Shown: positions 1 to 8,471, numbered from the stretch's first letter. The stretch: 64,000 bases of DNA from an uncultured Campylobacter sp. (GCF_937980635.1 NZ_CALJPG010000037.1:55119-119118), one strand, 5' to 3'. Numbers and translations are program-made. Notes: generated by a model from the sequence alone, not told the origin.

Positions 1-1
1 T

Positions 2-439
2 AGTGACATCATCGGCGAATATGAGATGCGGCTAATAGACGATAAAATTTTACCTTTCGTGCCGGAACATATGCGAGATGATTTTAGCTATATTTTGGGT
101 ATCCGCAAAGAGGGCGGTAAATTTATAAAAGACGAGTTTGAAAACCGCACCTTCGAGCTAGGCAAGGAGCCTAAATTTGCAGAAGGCAGCCTAAAGATGT
201 TTAATGAAGACAAATTTCGCGCAATCGACGGCAAAGCGCTTAAGTATTGCGATAAACTAGCGGCGTTTTTCGAGGCGGGGATTTCGATCAGCTACGGCGT
301 GAAAAGCAAGGAGTTGCTTAGTGGGTATAATTCGATGTTAGAGTTTTTCAAAGCCAAGCCGAAAATTGAAGGCGTCGATTTTCAGAGTGTTTGTGAGGAT
401 TTCAAAGAGCATTTCGGGCTCAATAGGATCGATTTATAA
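2..439 (+). CDS. C-terminal part of a possible HD-domain hydrolase (5'-truncated by the window edge)
   Basis: The reading frame is open to the left edge (upstream codons read S-D-I-I-G-E-Y-E before the first Met at 26), so this is the 3' end of a longer gene; the Met at 26 is internal. The visible 145 residues are hydrophilic and mostly helical, with an acidic helix (GEYEMRLIDDKILPF) and a conserved-looking RDDFSYILGI segment. These resemble the C-terminal half of HD-superfamily nucleotidohydrolases of the YfbR type, but the HD metal motif itself would lie outside the window. The assignment is a guess from general similarity. The gene ends at a TAA that abuts the SRP RNA gene on the opposite strand. 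Confidence 0.5.
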   Translation, partial: SDIIGEYEMRLIDDKILPFVPEHMRDDFSYILGIRKEGGKFIKDEFENRTFELGKEPKFAEGSLKMFNEDKFRAIDGKALKYCDKLAAFFEAGISISYGVKSKELLSGYNSMLEFFKAKPKIEGVDFQSVCEDFKEHFGLNRIDL

Positions 440-547
440 AACCCCTTCCCAGATGGCTGCGGCACATGCGAGATCTAAGTGCTCTGCTGTATTCCTACCC
501 TGAAGCGGTGCCTAAAAAAAGCATTGCACAGGTCTAAGAAAGGGCAA
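440..547 (-). ncRNA. ffs: Signal recognition particle RNA (small bacterial SRP RNA)
   Basis: On the minus strand, positions 503 to 484 read UCAGG-GUA-GGAA-UAC-AGCAG. This is the domain IV apical hairpin of SRP RNA: a GGAA tetraloop on a 3-bp stem, flanked by the symmetric-loop strands UCAGG and AGCAG that Ffh binds. The 5' end (GCCCTTTC) can pair with the 3' end (GGGAAGGGG), giving the expected single long hairpin of about 105 nt, and the 3' end runs into TTTT. A TATAAT box lies at 553-558 on the minus strand, 6-7 nt before the inferred start. The RNA would work with Ffh and FtsY to target membrane proteins. The exact ends are estimated. Confidence 0.85.
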
Positions 548-552
548 TCGGG

Positions 553-558
553 ATTATA
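553..558 (-). promoter_or_regulatory. -10 box of the SRP RNA gene
   Basis: The minus strand reads TATAAT here, about 6 nt upstream of the inferred 5' end of the SRP RNA. Campylobacter sigma-70 promoters rely mainly on the -10 box. Confidence 0.6.
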
Positions 559-587
559 TGAAAATGTTTCTTAAAGTAAGGTTATAA

Positions 588-1007
588 ATGAATTTCAAAA
601 ATCATCTTTTATCCGTATTTCGCGAGATTTTTATTCCTCATCATCGCTCTATTGAGTTCAGAGCTAAAATTTTTGCCGCGATGCTGCTTGCTAAAAAGAA
701 GCAGACCGACGAGGATTATGACGCGATTAAAGATATAGCGGGTGAAATTTATCCAGGCGACGAACAGCGCATCGGCGTGTTGGTCTCTATCGTAAAAGAG
801 TATATCTTAAAGGCGAAAACCTATAAAAGTTTAAATTTAGATTCGCTTCTAAAAGAGATCGACAGAGATATCAAAAATAACAAAAAGTATATCAAAAAGA
901 TTGATTTTTCTCATCTGCGCCGTCTGATCGGCGACGATGATGAGGACGCATTGATCCAACAGCGCGTGTATGAGTTTTTTGTCTGCGAAGTCAAAGAGTA
1001 CTCGTAA
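588..1007 (+). CDS. Conserved hypothetical protein, possibly TerB-like helical
   Basis: A 139-residue soluble, charged, all-helical protein with no signal peptide or membrane segment. The middle part (about residues 25-75: a hydrophobic helix FRAKIFAAMLLAKK, then TDEDYDAIKDIAGEIYPGDEQR and another helix) has the general look of TerB/DjlA-like helical domains that sense or signal across membranes, but no diagnostic residue proves it. It sits between ffs and typA, has its own start after a TAAGG sequence at 580-584, and ends 64 nt before typA, which has a separate promoter. Function unknown. Confidence 0.65.
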   Translation: MNFKNHLLSVFREIFIPHHRSIEFRAKIFAAMLLAKKKQTDEDYDAIKDIAGEIYPGDEQRIGVLVSIVKEYILKAKTYKSLNLDSLLKEIDRDIKNNKKYIKKIDFSHLRRLIGDDDEDALIQQRVYEFFVCEVKEYS

Positions 1008-1032
1008 ATTTTTATCTTAAGAATTTTTTTAG

Positions 1033-1038
1033 TATAAT
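1033..1038 (+). promoter_or_regulatory. -10 box of typA
   Basis: TATAAT, 33 nt upstream of the TTG start of typA, in an AT-rich T-tract context usual for Campylobacter promoters. A TCTTAAGA octamer (1015-1022) lies just upstream. Confidence 0.55.
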
Positions 1039-1071
1039 CGTCAGCCTTTAAAATAGCAAACGGAGAAAAAT

Positions 1072-2874
1072 TTGGAAAATATCAGAAATATCGCGGTTAT
1101 CGCGCACGTCGATCACGGCAAGACCACTATCGTAGATGAGCTTTTAAAACAATCCGGCACCTTTGGTAATCACCAAGAAGTCGGCGAGCGCGTGATGGAC
1201 AGCAACGACATAGAGCGCGAGCGCGGTATTACGATCCTATCCAAAAATACCGCCATCCACTACGGCGGCGTTAAAATCAATATCATCGACACTCCGGGCC
1301 ACGCCGATTTCGGCGGCGAGGTCGAGCGCGTACTAAAGATGGTGGACGGCGTGCTTTTGCTCGTCGATGCGCAAGAAGGCGTTATGCCGCAGACAAAATT
1401 TGTCGTGAAAAAGGCGCTATCTTTGGGGCTCAGACCTATCGTAGTCGTAAATAAGATCGACAAACCCGCAGCCGATCCGGACCGCGTGGTAAATGAAATT
1501 TTTGATCTTTTCGTAGCGCTTGACGCAAACGACGAGCAGCTCGAGTTTCCAGTTATCTATGCCGCGGCTAAAAACGGCTACGCAAAATACGATCTAAACG
1601 ACGCAAGCGCCGATATGAAGCCGCTTTTTGAGACGATCATCTCTCATGTCCCTACTCCTAGCGGCAGCGACGATAATCCTTTGCAGCTGCAGGTTTTCAC
1701 GCTCGATTATGATAACTACGTCGGTAAGATCGGCATCGCTAGGATTTTCAACGGCACGATAAACAAAAACCAAAGCGTTATGCTAGCCAAAGCCGACGGC
1801 ACGCATATCAACGGTAGAATTTCAAAACTGATCGGTTTTAACGGGCTTGAGCGCACCGATATTGATACAGCGGGCACGGGCGACATTGTGGCGATTGCGG
1901 GCTTTGACGCGCTTGACGTAGGCGATAGTATCGTCGATCCCAATAATCCGATTCCGCTTGATGCGCTGCATATCGAAGAGCCGACCCTTAGCGTAATTTT
2001 TAGCGTAAATGATGGACCGCTAGCCGGCACGGAGGGTAAATTCGTAACCTCAAACAAGATCGATGAGCGCTTGGAAGCGGAGATGAAAACCAACATCGCG
2101 ATGCGCTATGAAAACGCGGGCGAGGGTAAATTTAAAGTAAGCGGTCGCGGCGAGCTGCAGATTACGATTTTGGCTGAAAATATGCGTCGCGAGGGCTTTG
2201 AGTTTTGCCTCGGACGCCCGGAAGTCATCATTAAAGAGATCGACGGCATCAAATGCGAGCCTTTCGAGCATCTAGTCATCGACGCGCCCGATGATTGCAC
2301 CGGCACCGTCATCGAAAAGCTCGGTCGCAAAAAGGCCGAGATGAAGGTGATGAATCCTACCGGTGACGGGCAGACGCGCATGGAGTTTGAGATCCCTGCG
2401 CGCGGTCTCATCGGCTTTCGCTCGCAGTTTTTGACCGATACTCGCGGCGAAGGGGTGATGAATCATAGCTTTTTGGAATTCCGCCCCTTCATCGGCGCGG
2501 TCGAGAAGCGACAAAACGGCGCGCTCGTGAGCATGGAAAACGGAGTGGCACTAGGATACAGCCTGTGGAACCTGCAAGATCGCGGCGTGCTTTTTATCGC
2601 TCCGCAGGCGAAGGTTTATCTGGGTATGATCATCGGCGAACACAGCCGTCCGAACGATCTGGACGTCAATCCGATCAAGGGTAAAAATTTAACCAACGTC
2701 CGCGCCAGCGGCAGCGATGATGCGATCAAACTCGTGCCGCCGCGAGTATTAAATTTAGAGCGCGCTTTGGAGTGGATCGAGGAGGACGAGCTTGTGGAAG
2801 TTACGCCCGTAAATATCCGTGTGCGCAAGCGATACTTAGATCCTACGACTCGCAGACGAATGGCGAAAAAATAG
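1072..2874 (+). CDS. typA: Ribosome-associated translational GTPase TypA/BipA
   Basis: A 600-residue translation-factor GTPase that binds the 70S ribosome at the EF-G site and assists 50S assembly and stress or cold growth. G-domain motifs are all present: P-loop AHVDHGKT (11-18), DTPGHADF (73-80), NKID (127-130). They are followed by the beta-barrel, EF-G-like domains III and V, and the BipA-specific C-terminal domain. Length is normal for the family. The start is a TTG at 1072, chosen because GGAG (1062-1065) lies 6 nt before it and the protein then begins MENIRNIAVIAHVDHG, as in other TypA proteins. The gene is monocistronic, with its own promoter and a strong terminator. Confidence 0.97.
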   Translation: MENIRNIAVIAHVDHGKTTIVDELLKQSGTFGNHQEVGERVMDSNDIERERGITILSKNTAIHYGGVKINIIDTPGHADFGGEVERVLKMVDGVLLLVDAQEGVMPQTKFVVKKALSLGLRPIVVVNKIDKPAADPDRVVNEIFDLFVALDANDEQLEFPVIYAAAKNGYAKYDLNDASADMKPLFETIISHVPTPSGSDDNPLQLQVFTLDYDNYVGKIGIARIFNGTINKNQSVMLAKADGTHINGRISKLIGFNGLERTDIDTAGTGDIVAIAGFDALDVGDSIVDPNNPIPLDALHIEEPTLSVIFSVNDGPLAGTEGKFVTSNKIDERLEAEMKTNIAMRYENAGEGKFKVSGRGELQITILAENMRREGFEFCLGRPEVIIKEIDGIKCEPFEHLVIDAPDDCTGTVIEKLGRKKAEMKVMNPTGDGQTRMEFEIPARGLIGFRSQFLTDTRGEGVMNHSFLEFRPFIGAVEKRQNGALVSMENGVALGYSLWNLQDRGVLFIAPQAKVYLGMIIGEHSRPNDLDVNPIKGKNLTNVRASGSDDAIKLVPPRVLNLERALEWIEEDELVEVTPVNIRVRKRYLDPTTRRRMAKK

Positions 2875-2900
2875 AATTTTTGGATGAAATTTTAAAATTT

Positions 2901-2938
2901 GGTGTGAAATTTAGCTTTTAAATTTCACGCCTTTTTTA
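2901..2938 (+). terminator. Rho-independent terminator of typA
   Basis: The arms GGTGTGAAATTTA (2901-2913) and TAAATTTCACGCC (2919-2931) pair over 13 bp with one G-U, with loop GCTTT, followed by TTTTTT (2932-2937). It lies 27 nt after the typA stop. Confidence 0.85.
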
Positions 2939-2986
2939 TAGGCAAATTTTAAAATTTGAGCTGCTAAAATTTTGCTAGGAGAGGCA

Positions 2987-3574
2987 ATGAATCTTGTTTT
3001 ATTCGACTTTGACGGCACGATCACGCGCGATGATTCACTGCTCGAGTTCGTCGCCTACGTAGTCGGATTTAAGAAATTTTTTCGTGGGATTTTGGTGCTA
3101 TCTCCCATTTTGGCAGCGTATAAATTAGGTCTTGCGAGCAATAATTTTACGCGCAGAAAGCTCTTGGGCTACTTTTTTGCGGGCATGAGCGCCGATAAAT
3201 TCGATAAAATTTGCAAAAAATACTCCACCACCCACATCGAAGATATCTTAAAACAAAGCGCGATGGACAAGATCGCAAGCTACAAAGCCGCGGGCGATAG
3301 GGTCGTCATCGTCACCGCCTCGCTCGAAGACTGGCTGCGTCCGTGGTGCGACGCGCAGGGCTTGGAGCTTTTAGGCACTAAAATACGGCGCAAAGGCGGC
3401 ATCATCACGGGCGAGATCGAGGGGCAGAACTGCTACGGCGCGCAAAAGGTCGCTCGCGTGCGCGCGGCATATGACGTGAGCGCGTTTGATCGCGTTATCG
3501 CTTACGGCGACAGTAGAGGCGATCGCGAGATGTTAGAATTCGCCGATGAGGCGCACTACAAGGCGTTTGAGTAA
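2987..3574 (+). CDS. HAD-superfamily subfamily IB phosphatase (phosphoserine-phosphatase-like)
   Basis: A 195-residue haloacid-dehalogenase-fold hydrolase. Motif I is DFDGT at residues 7-11 (Asp7 nucleophile, Asp9 general acid), motif II is VIVTAS, and motif III/IV is GDSRGDREML near the C terminus. A helical cap lies between motifs I and II, the subfamily IB arrangement seen in phosphoserine phosphatase and CicA-like proteins. The substrate cannot be told from sequence. An upstream TTG at 2972 is in frame, but AGGAGAGG (2977-2984) positions the ribosome on the ATG at 2987, so that start is preferred. The gene stands alone between the typA terminator and a 420-bp spacer. Confidence 0.85.
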   Translation: MNLVLFDFDGTITRDDSLLEFVAYVVGFKKFFRGILVLSPILAAYKLGLASNNFTRRKLLGYFFAGMSADKFDKICKKYSTTHIEDILKQSAMDKIASYKAAGDRVVIVTASLEDWLRPWCDAQGLELLGTKIRRKGGIITGEIEGQNCYGAQKVARVRAAYDVSAFDRVIAYGDSRGDREMLEFADEAHYKAFE

Positions 3575-3995
3575 AATTTAACGGCTGAAAGCTAAATAAT
3601 AGCATCTGCGGCGACTGCGCTTTTGCTGAGAGCTAGATTTCGCCTCACGCGGAATTTTATCCTTTTAAATTTATCGCGTTTATCTGCGGAATTCTATACC
3701 GCACGATAAATTTTCATATTTTATCGCAGCGCAAAAGCCCTGAGCTACGAAATTATGTTGTAGCACGAGATTTTAAAATTCTCGGTGCGAGTAAAATTTT
3801 AAAATTCTATCGTGGCGTAGAATTTTGTTCCGAATGGAATAGATATTTTGAAACCTAGCGTAAGATAAAATTTAAAATTTTGCGGGATTTTTCGGCTATT
3901 AAAATTTCAAAATTTGCAGATTTCAGAATATATACTCGCCGTGTACGAAGCGGAATTTTAAAATTTCAAAATTCCGCGCCTTATAATTCTAAGGT
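3575..3995. other. Intergenic spacer rich in RAATTY words
   Basis: No coding signal on either strand. The spacer is packed with AAATTT, GAATTT and AAATTC hexamers: eight RAATTY matches by eye in 3781-3960. A 10-bp hairpin (GCGGAATTTT at 3950-3959 with AAAATTCCGC at 3968-3977) lies just past the end of the first solute-binding protein gene and may act as its 3' end signal. Confidence 0.6.
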
Positions 3996-4808
3996 CTAAA
4001 GCATATTATAAATTCCGTCTAAAAGGAAGTATTTTTTATCCGCCGTGCCGCGGTAAAACGGCTCGAAAGTGTCCTCATAAGCCTTTTTGAAAAAGCCCTC
4101 TTTGCTTAGTTTGATTAGATCGGCATTGATGAAATCAAGCAAGCTTTGATTGCCTTTTTGTACGCCGACGCCTAAGAATTCCGCTGCGCCTAGGTTTTTA
4201 AATGGCACTTCGAGCGTATCGTCTACTACGGCATAGGCTAGGACGATGATGTTGTCATTGGCGTAGCCGTCGGCTCTGCCGTCCTTCATCATCGCGTAGC
4301 ACTCGGAGGTATTTTTGCAGTAAACTAAATTGCTAAATTTCTCTTTGCGCAAATAGCGCTCGGTCATCGAGCCGTTTGGGTTCTTTTCGATTGAAATCCT
4401 CATATCGCGAACCTGCGCAAAGTCCTTCACTTGATCCTCTTTACGCGTTACGATGCCAAAATTTACCGATAGATACGGCAGCGAGAAATCCACCTGCTTC
4501 TTACGCTCTTGCGTAATCATAAAGGTGCCGATAACCATATCGACCTTGTTATTTTTCAAAAATGGGATTCTCTCTCCCGCGGTTACGGCTACGAACTGCA
4601 CTTCGCCCTTTTTATCGCCGAAAATGTCTTTGGCGATCGAGCTAGCAAGCTCGATTTCAAAGCCCTCAAACTTGCCGTTATTAGACTCGCTTAGTGGCGG
4701 ACGACCTTCGCGCACGCCTACTCTGATAACCCCTGCCTGCCTGATTTCATCTAGTGTGTTTGCAAAAATGCTAGCGCAAAATAAGGCTAAAATAAAAAGT
4801 AATCTCAT
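3996..4808 (-). CDS. Periplasmic amino-acid-binding protein of an ABC transporter (family 3), copy 1
   Basis: A 270-residue family 3 (PBP2-fold) solute-binding protein. It has a Sec signal peptide (residues 1-16, ending SIFA) and then the typical start DEIRQAGVIRVGVREGRPP, GFEIELA in lobe 1, and VDFSLPY at the hinge. A cysteine pair (YCKNTSECYAM) may form a disulfide. It is a close tandem paralogue of the next gene; the last 35 residues differ at only a few positions. No permease or ATPase gene is nearby, so it must share a transporter encoded elsewhere or act as a sensor. The ligand is probably a polar amino acid; this is inferred from family only. Confidence 0.88.
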   Translation of the reverse strand: MRLLFILALFCASIFANTLDEIRQAGVIRVGVREGRPPLSESNNGKFEGFEIELASSIAKDIFGDKKGEVQFVAVTAGERIPFLKNNKVDMVIGTFMITQERKKQVDFSLPYLSVNFGIVTRKEDQVKDFAQVRDMRISIEKNPNGSMTERYLRKEKFSNLVYCKNTSECYAMMKDGRADGYANDNIIVLAYAVVDDTLEVPFKNLGAAEFLGVGVQKGNQSLLDFINADLIKLSKEGFFKKAYEDTFEPFYRGTADKKYFLLDGIYNML

Positions 4809-5032
4809 AAAAAGCCCCCTACTTTTTAGTTTTGAAATAATTATAGCACTATATATTTTAGAGAAAATAAATTCAAGCGGTTTAAAATTTAATCACCGCG
4901 CGTATGCAGGCTTGAAATTTAGGAGTAGAGCGGGGAGTTAAAATTTCGCAAATTCGCTAAATTTTAAATCCCAAGATTTTAATTATACAAGCTACCTTCG
5001 ATAAATTTTATATTTTAATTTCTAGCTCGCTT

Positions 5033-5836
5033 TTATAATAAGTCATAAATTCCATCTAGCAGGAAGTATTTTTTATCCGCTGTGCCGCGGTAAAAAGGCT
5101 CGAAAGTGTCCTGATAAGCCTTTTTGAAAAAGCCCTCTTTGCTTAGTTTGACAAGCTCTGCGTTAATGAAATCAAGTAGCTCTTTGTTGCCCTTTTGCAC
5201 GCCAATACCGATGAAATCGGGCTTACCGAAGTTTTGAAACGGCACTTCGAGCGTATCGTCCACGACGGCGTAGGCTAGCACCGTGATATTAAGGTTGATG
5301 TATCCGTCGGCTTTGCCGTCTCGGATCATCGCGTAGCATTCGCTTGTGCTTTTGCAGTAGCTTACGTTGGTAAATTTCTCTTTTTTGAGATAATTATCTA
5401 CGGTCGTGCCCTCTTCAGTGATGAGCCTCATATCACGCAAACGCGATATATCTTTGATGGCGTCTGCTTTGCGAGTTAGTACGCCGAGATTGGTCGAAAA
5501 ATACGGCATCGAGAAGTCTACGTGATTTTTGCGCGCCGCATCAATGACGAAGGTAGCTGCGACCATATCGACTTTATTATTGACTAGATACGAGACGCGA
5601 TCGGCGGCGCTTAGAGAGACAAACTGCACTTCGCCTTGTTTGGCGCCGAAAATCGCCTTTGCGATTGCATTGGCAAGCTCGATCTCAAAGCCTTCAAATT
5701 TACCACCGCTAATCTCGCTAAAAGGCGGTCTACCATCTCTGACGCCTACTCTGATGACGCCGCTATTTCTGATCTCTTGCAGCGTGTTTGCAAAAAGCCC
5801 CGCACAAAGCAAGATCAAAGTAAAAAGTAGTTTCAT
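5033..5836 (-). CDS. Periplasmic amino-acid-binding protein of an ABC transporter (family 3), copy 2
   Basis: A 267-residue tandem paralogue of the protein encoded at 3996-4808: same signal peptide architecture (LLCAGLFA), same VIRVGVR-GRPP start, same two-cysteine segment (YCKSTSECYAM) and nearly identical C terminus ending KKYFLLDGIYDLL. Lobe 2 is more diverged (EEGTTVDNYLKKEKF against EKNPNGSMTERYLRK), which suggests a different ligand. The ribosome site GGAGCGG is just upstream of the ATG. A 224-bp spacer separates it from copy 1, so both could be on one transcript. No membrane components of a transporter are adjacent. Confidence 0.88.
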   Translation of the reverse strand: MKLLFTLILLCAGLFANTLQEIRNSGVIRVGVRDGRPPFSEISGGKFEGFEIELANAIAKAIFGAKQGEVQFVSLSAADRVSYLVNNKVDMVAATFVIDAARKNHVDFSMPYFSTNLGVLTRKADAIKDISRLRDMRLITEEGTTVDNYLKKEKFTNVSYCKSTSECYAMIRDGKADGYINLNITVLAYAVVDDTLEVPFQNFGKPDFIGIGVQKGNKELLDFINAELVKLSKEGFFKKAYQDTFEPFYRGTADKKYFLLDGIYDLL

Positions 5837-6005
5837 TTGCCGCTCCTTTGTTTAGGTTATTTACGGCTAATTCTAGCGAAATTAAAATCAAAAGGCGCTT
5901 TTTTGGGCTAAATTTATTTGCCGTTTGCTTTTTATGAAATTTCAAGGCGCCATTAAATTTAGCCTTAGATTTGATATAATCGCGCAAAATTTAAGCGAGG
6001 GCGAT

Positions 6006-6962
6006 ATGAAAAATTCTATCTTTTTGTGGCTTTTACTTGCGGGCTGCGCTTTCGGCGCCGCTAAGGATGACGCGAGAGTTTCTGCTTCACAGCAAGCAGA
6101 GTCAAATTTATCACAACCAAATTTTGAAATTTTTTACGATGAAAATGCTAGCGATGCGCAGATAGATGCGGGCTTGGACGCGCTTTTAGCCTTCGCGGCG
6201 CAAAACAGGGGCAGGATCGACGAGGATTTCGGGGAGTTTAAAGATAGAATTTTCACTGCTTTCATTTTTAATCCGAAGGTGCTGCGAAATTCAAAATTCG
6301 ACTTCGAGCGGATAGAAAAAATCCTTAAATTTAAACCAAATCTCAATTACGGCAGAGACGGCGGTTTTTTCTCGCCGCTAAAGCTCGCGATCTTTTTCGG
6401 CTCGAAATTTAGCGGCGAGACGGCAAAGCTTTATCACTTTGATAGCGCCGATGCGATGCGGCTTTTAGAGCTTTTGGTGCAAAACGGCGCGAACGCCAAG
6501 ACTAGCGGGCTGCTGCGAGATGCCGCGGCAAGTGATAATTTCGAGGCGTTTAAGTTCTTGATCGAAAAGGGCGCGCGAGATACGAAAGACGTAGTCGGCT
6601 CGGTTGCGGGCAGCGAATTAATATTTTTAAGCGACAACAACGTTTCCATTTTCGGATATAAAGAGGCGCTGCCGCTTGCTGCGAGGGAGTTTGCCGCGGG
6701 CACCAAATTTAAAGAATTCCGCGACGGGAGGCTACGCTATGTAGAGGAAATTTTAAAATTTCAAAGCTTTGCGAGCATCGATAAAAAGGAGATCGAAACG
6801 CTTATCAAAGTAGCTGTGGTGCTAGACGACGACGCTGCGGCGGAGTTTTTGCTCGCTCACGACCTTTGTAAGCAGAAAGAGCTTTGCGAGTTTCTAAAAG
6901 CGCAGGCGAAAACTTACGACGCCGCAAAAATTTCTAAAATTTTAAGTCGTCAAAAGGGCTAA
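6006..6962 (+). CDS. Putative lipoprotein with ankyrin-like repeats
   Basis: A 318-residue exported protein. The start at 6006 is chosen over an in-frame ATG at 5925 because GCGAGGG precedes it and it places a clean lipoprotein signal (MKNSIFLWLLLAGC, lipobox LAGC, Cys14) at the N terminus. The mature part contains helix-turn-helix repeats of ankyrin flavour, for example RLLELLVQNGANAKTSG followed by LRDAAASDNFEAFKFLIEKG and, near the end, AAAEFLLAHDLCKQKELCEFL. It is probably anchored in the outer or inner membrane facing the periplasm, as a protein-binding scaffold; partners are unknown. It is divergent from the upstream solute-binding gene. Confidence 0.72.
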   Translation: MKNSIFLWLLLAGCAFGAAKDDARVSASQQAESNLSQPNFEIFYDENASDAQIDAGLDALLAFAAQNRGRIDEDFGEFKDRIFTAFIFNPKVLRNSKFDFERIEKILKFKPNLNYGRDGGFFSPLKLAIFFGSKFSGETAKLYHFDSADAMRLLELLVQNGANAKTSGLLRDAAASDNFEAFKFLIEKGARDTKDVVGSVAGSELIFLSDNNVSIFGYKEALPLAAREFAAGTKFKEFRDGRLRYVEEILKFQSFASIDKKEIETLIKVAVVLDDDAAAEFLLAHDLCKQKELCEFLKAQAKTYDAAKISKILSRQKG

Positions 6963-7226
6963 ATTTTAAAATTTATACGGCTATGGCATGGCAAAGCAGA
7001 TAAAATCGCTATTATAATTGTGCTAGTCGCAGCCGCCCTACTTTGTTATTTAGCGCGAGCGAAAAAGTAAAATTTGTTCCGCCTAACCTGCCCTCCTCCG
7101 CTTATCAAACGGCTCGCTATTAAGTTCATTCGAGATAAATTTTAATGTATTTGCCAGACAGTGCGGCTGCGGAGGTAAATTTTAAAATTTAATCAATATA
7201 AAGGACAAATTTAAGTGCCATTGTTA

Positions 7227-7232
7227 TATAAT
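7227..7232 (+). promoter_or_regulatory. -10 box of the first DUF805 gene
   Basis: TATAAT 28 nt before the ATG at 7261, with AAGGAG (7249-7254) as ribosome site between them. Confidence 0.5.
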
Positions 7233-7260
7233 TTATCTTATTTTTAAAAAGGAGTTTGAG

Positions 7261-7668
7261 ATGACTTTTATAGAGTCTATTCGCACTTGTCTCAAAGAGA
7301 ATTATTGCAATTTTGAGGGGCGTGCACCACGTTCAGAGTACTGGTGGTTTGCATTATTTGCGGCACTTTTAGGAATCATAACGTTAGTATTGGATGGCTT
7401 TTTAGGCACCTATGCCGTTACGAGTTCCGGTAGAATGATCGGTTTCATTAACTCAATCTTTTTATTGGCAATACTTTTACCTTCTATCGCCGTAGCGGTA
7501 AGGCGTCTGCATGATACCGATAGAAGCGGCTGGTTTTATCTGTTAATTCTTGTCCCGATAATAGGTCCGGTAGTATTGCTCGTGTTTTTTATCCAGCAAG
7601 GCACTAACGGAGGTAACCGCTTTGGAGACGATCCGTTGCGACCTGCAAGCAGAGGCTCGATTTTTTAA
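7261..7668 (+). CDS. DUF805 family inner-membrane protein, copy 1 (YhaH-like)
   Basis: A 135-residue membrane protein of the DUF805 family. It shows the family signature: an N-terminal FEGRAPRSEYWWF block, three or four hydrophobic segments, the conserved RRLHDTDRSGWFYL motif (about residues 81-94), and a C-terminal NRFGDDPL. The biochemical role of the family is unknown; members sit in the inner membrane. A close paralogue with a nearly identical leader (GGAGTTT then ATGACTTTTAT) lies at 15013-15456, pointing to a duplication. It has its own promoter and a terminator at 7694-7737. Confidence 0.9.
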   Translation: MTFIESIRTCLKENYCNFEGRAPRSEYWWFALFAALLGIITLVLDGFLGTYAVTSSGRMIGFINSIFLLAILLPSIAVAVRRLHDTDRSGWFYLLILVPIIGPVVLLVFFIQQGTNGGNRFGDDPLRPASRGSIF

Positions 7669-7693
7669 AGCGCCTGCATAGTCTTTGCAAATA

Positions 7694-7737
7694 GGCTAAA
7701 TTTAGGGCCAATTCCATTTTGGTTTTAGCCCTTTTTT
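7694..7737 (+). terminator. Terminator after the first DUF805 gene
   Basis: GGCTAAA (7694-7700) pairs with TTTAGCC (7724-7730), with an inner CCAA/TTGG stem, and is followed by CTTTTTT. It lies 25 nt past the stop codon. Confidence 0.7.
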
Positions 7738-7800
7738 ACGAGGCGGTTTCGCTCAAAATAGCCTTTTATATTTAAATTTAGATTCGCCGCGAGATTCAAA

Positions 7801-8397
7801 CTACAAAATTTTAATCCTATTGCCCTTTAATTTCACGATCTTTTTGTCATTTACGAGCTTCGTAATCGCCGAGGAGACGTTTTGGCGAGGCGCGCCGAGC
7901 AGGCTTGCAAGCGTCATTATATTAAAGGGAAGCTCCGCAATCTTATCTGTGTTTGCGATGCGATTTAGAAAATTTAAAATCCGCGTCTGGATTTTCGCAA
8001 AGACGATCTCTTTAATTAAAATTCGCTGCGAGTAGATATTTTTGATAAGCGCGTTTATGATCGAGCTTGCAAACTCATCTCCGAGCAGCTCAAAAAGCTC
8101 CGAGATATTGATCTGCAGCGTCTCGCAGTCGCTTAAAATTTCAAGGCTCGTGTTTTTATCCAAGCAGACGTAGGCGCCGCTTTTTACGAAGCTAAAGATA
8201 AATTCCTTGCCGTTTTCGTAGCAGTTTAGCTTCGCCCTACCCTGCAGCAGAATGATAAATTTAAACTTCTGCGCGTAGATCACGTCGCCGCGAGCGTAGC
8301 TTTCGCGCCTAAATTTAGCAATCCGCTCCCTACTTAAAAAGTCGAATTTCTCGCTGTAATCGTTATTTAGTCTATCTATCATAGCAGCTCTTTGCAT
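7801..8397 (-). CDS. Crp/Fnr-family transcriptional regulator
   Basis: A 198-residue protein with an N-terminal cyclic-nucleotide-binding-like beta-roll (about residues 20-110, e.g. ARGDVIYAQKFKFIILLQGRAKL), a dimerisation helix, and a C-terminal winged helix-turn-helix (LASLLGAPRQNVSSAITKLV, about 163-182). There is no Fnr-type N-terminal cysteine cluster, so it is not a direct oxygen sensor of the Fnr type. It is divergent from the torC-torA pair, which is the likely target. The start may instead be the Met six residues in (8382), where the upstream purines are somewhat better; neither site is strong. Confidence 0.82.
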   Translation of the reverse strand: MQRAAMIDRLNNDYSEKFDFLSRERIAKFRRESYARGDVIYAQKFKFIILLQGRAKLNCYENGKEFIFSFVKSGAYVCLDKNTSLEILSDCETLQINISELFELLGDEFASSIINALIKNIYSQRILIKEIVFAKIQTRILNFLNRIANTDKIAELPFNIMTLASLLGAPRQNVSSAITKLVNDKKIVKLKGNRIKIL

Positions 8398-8433
8398 AAA
8401 ATTTCACGTAAATTTTACATAAAAAGGATAAAT

Positions 8434-8451
8434 TCGTCGCAATCGCGACAA
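8434..8451. promoter_or_regulatory. Inverted repeat in the regulator/torC divergent promoter (candidate operator)
   Basis: GTCGC (8436-8440) and GCGAC (8445-8449) form a perfect 5-bp dyad around AATC. It lies between the divergent Crp/Fnr-type regulator and torC, about 23 nt upstream of the torC -10 box, a position typical of an activator site. The half-site is not the classical TTGAT of Fnr, so assignment to this regulator is inference. Confidence 0.4.
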
Positions 8452-8471
8452 ATTTAAATTTATCTTTGATT

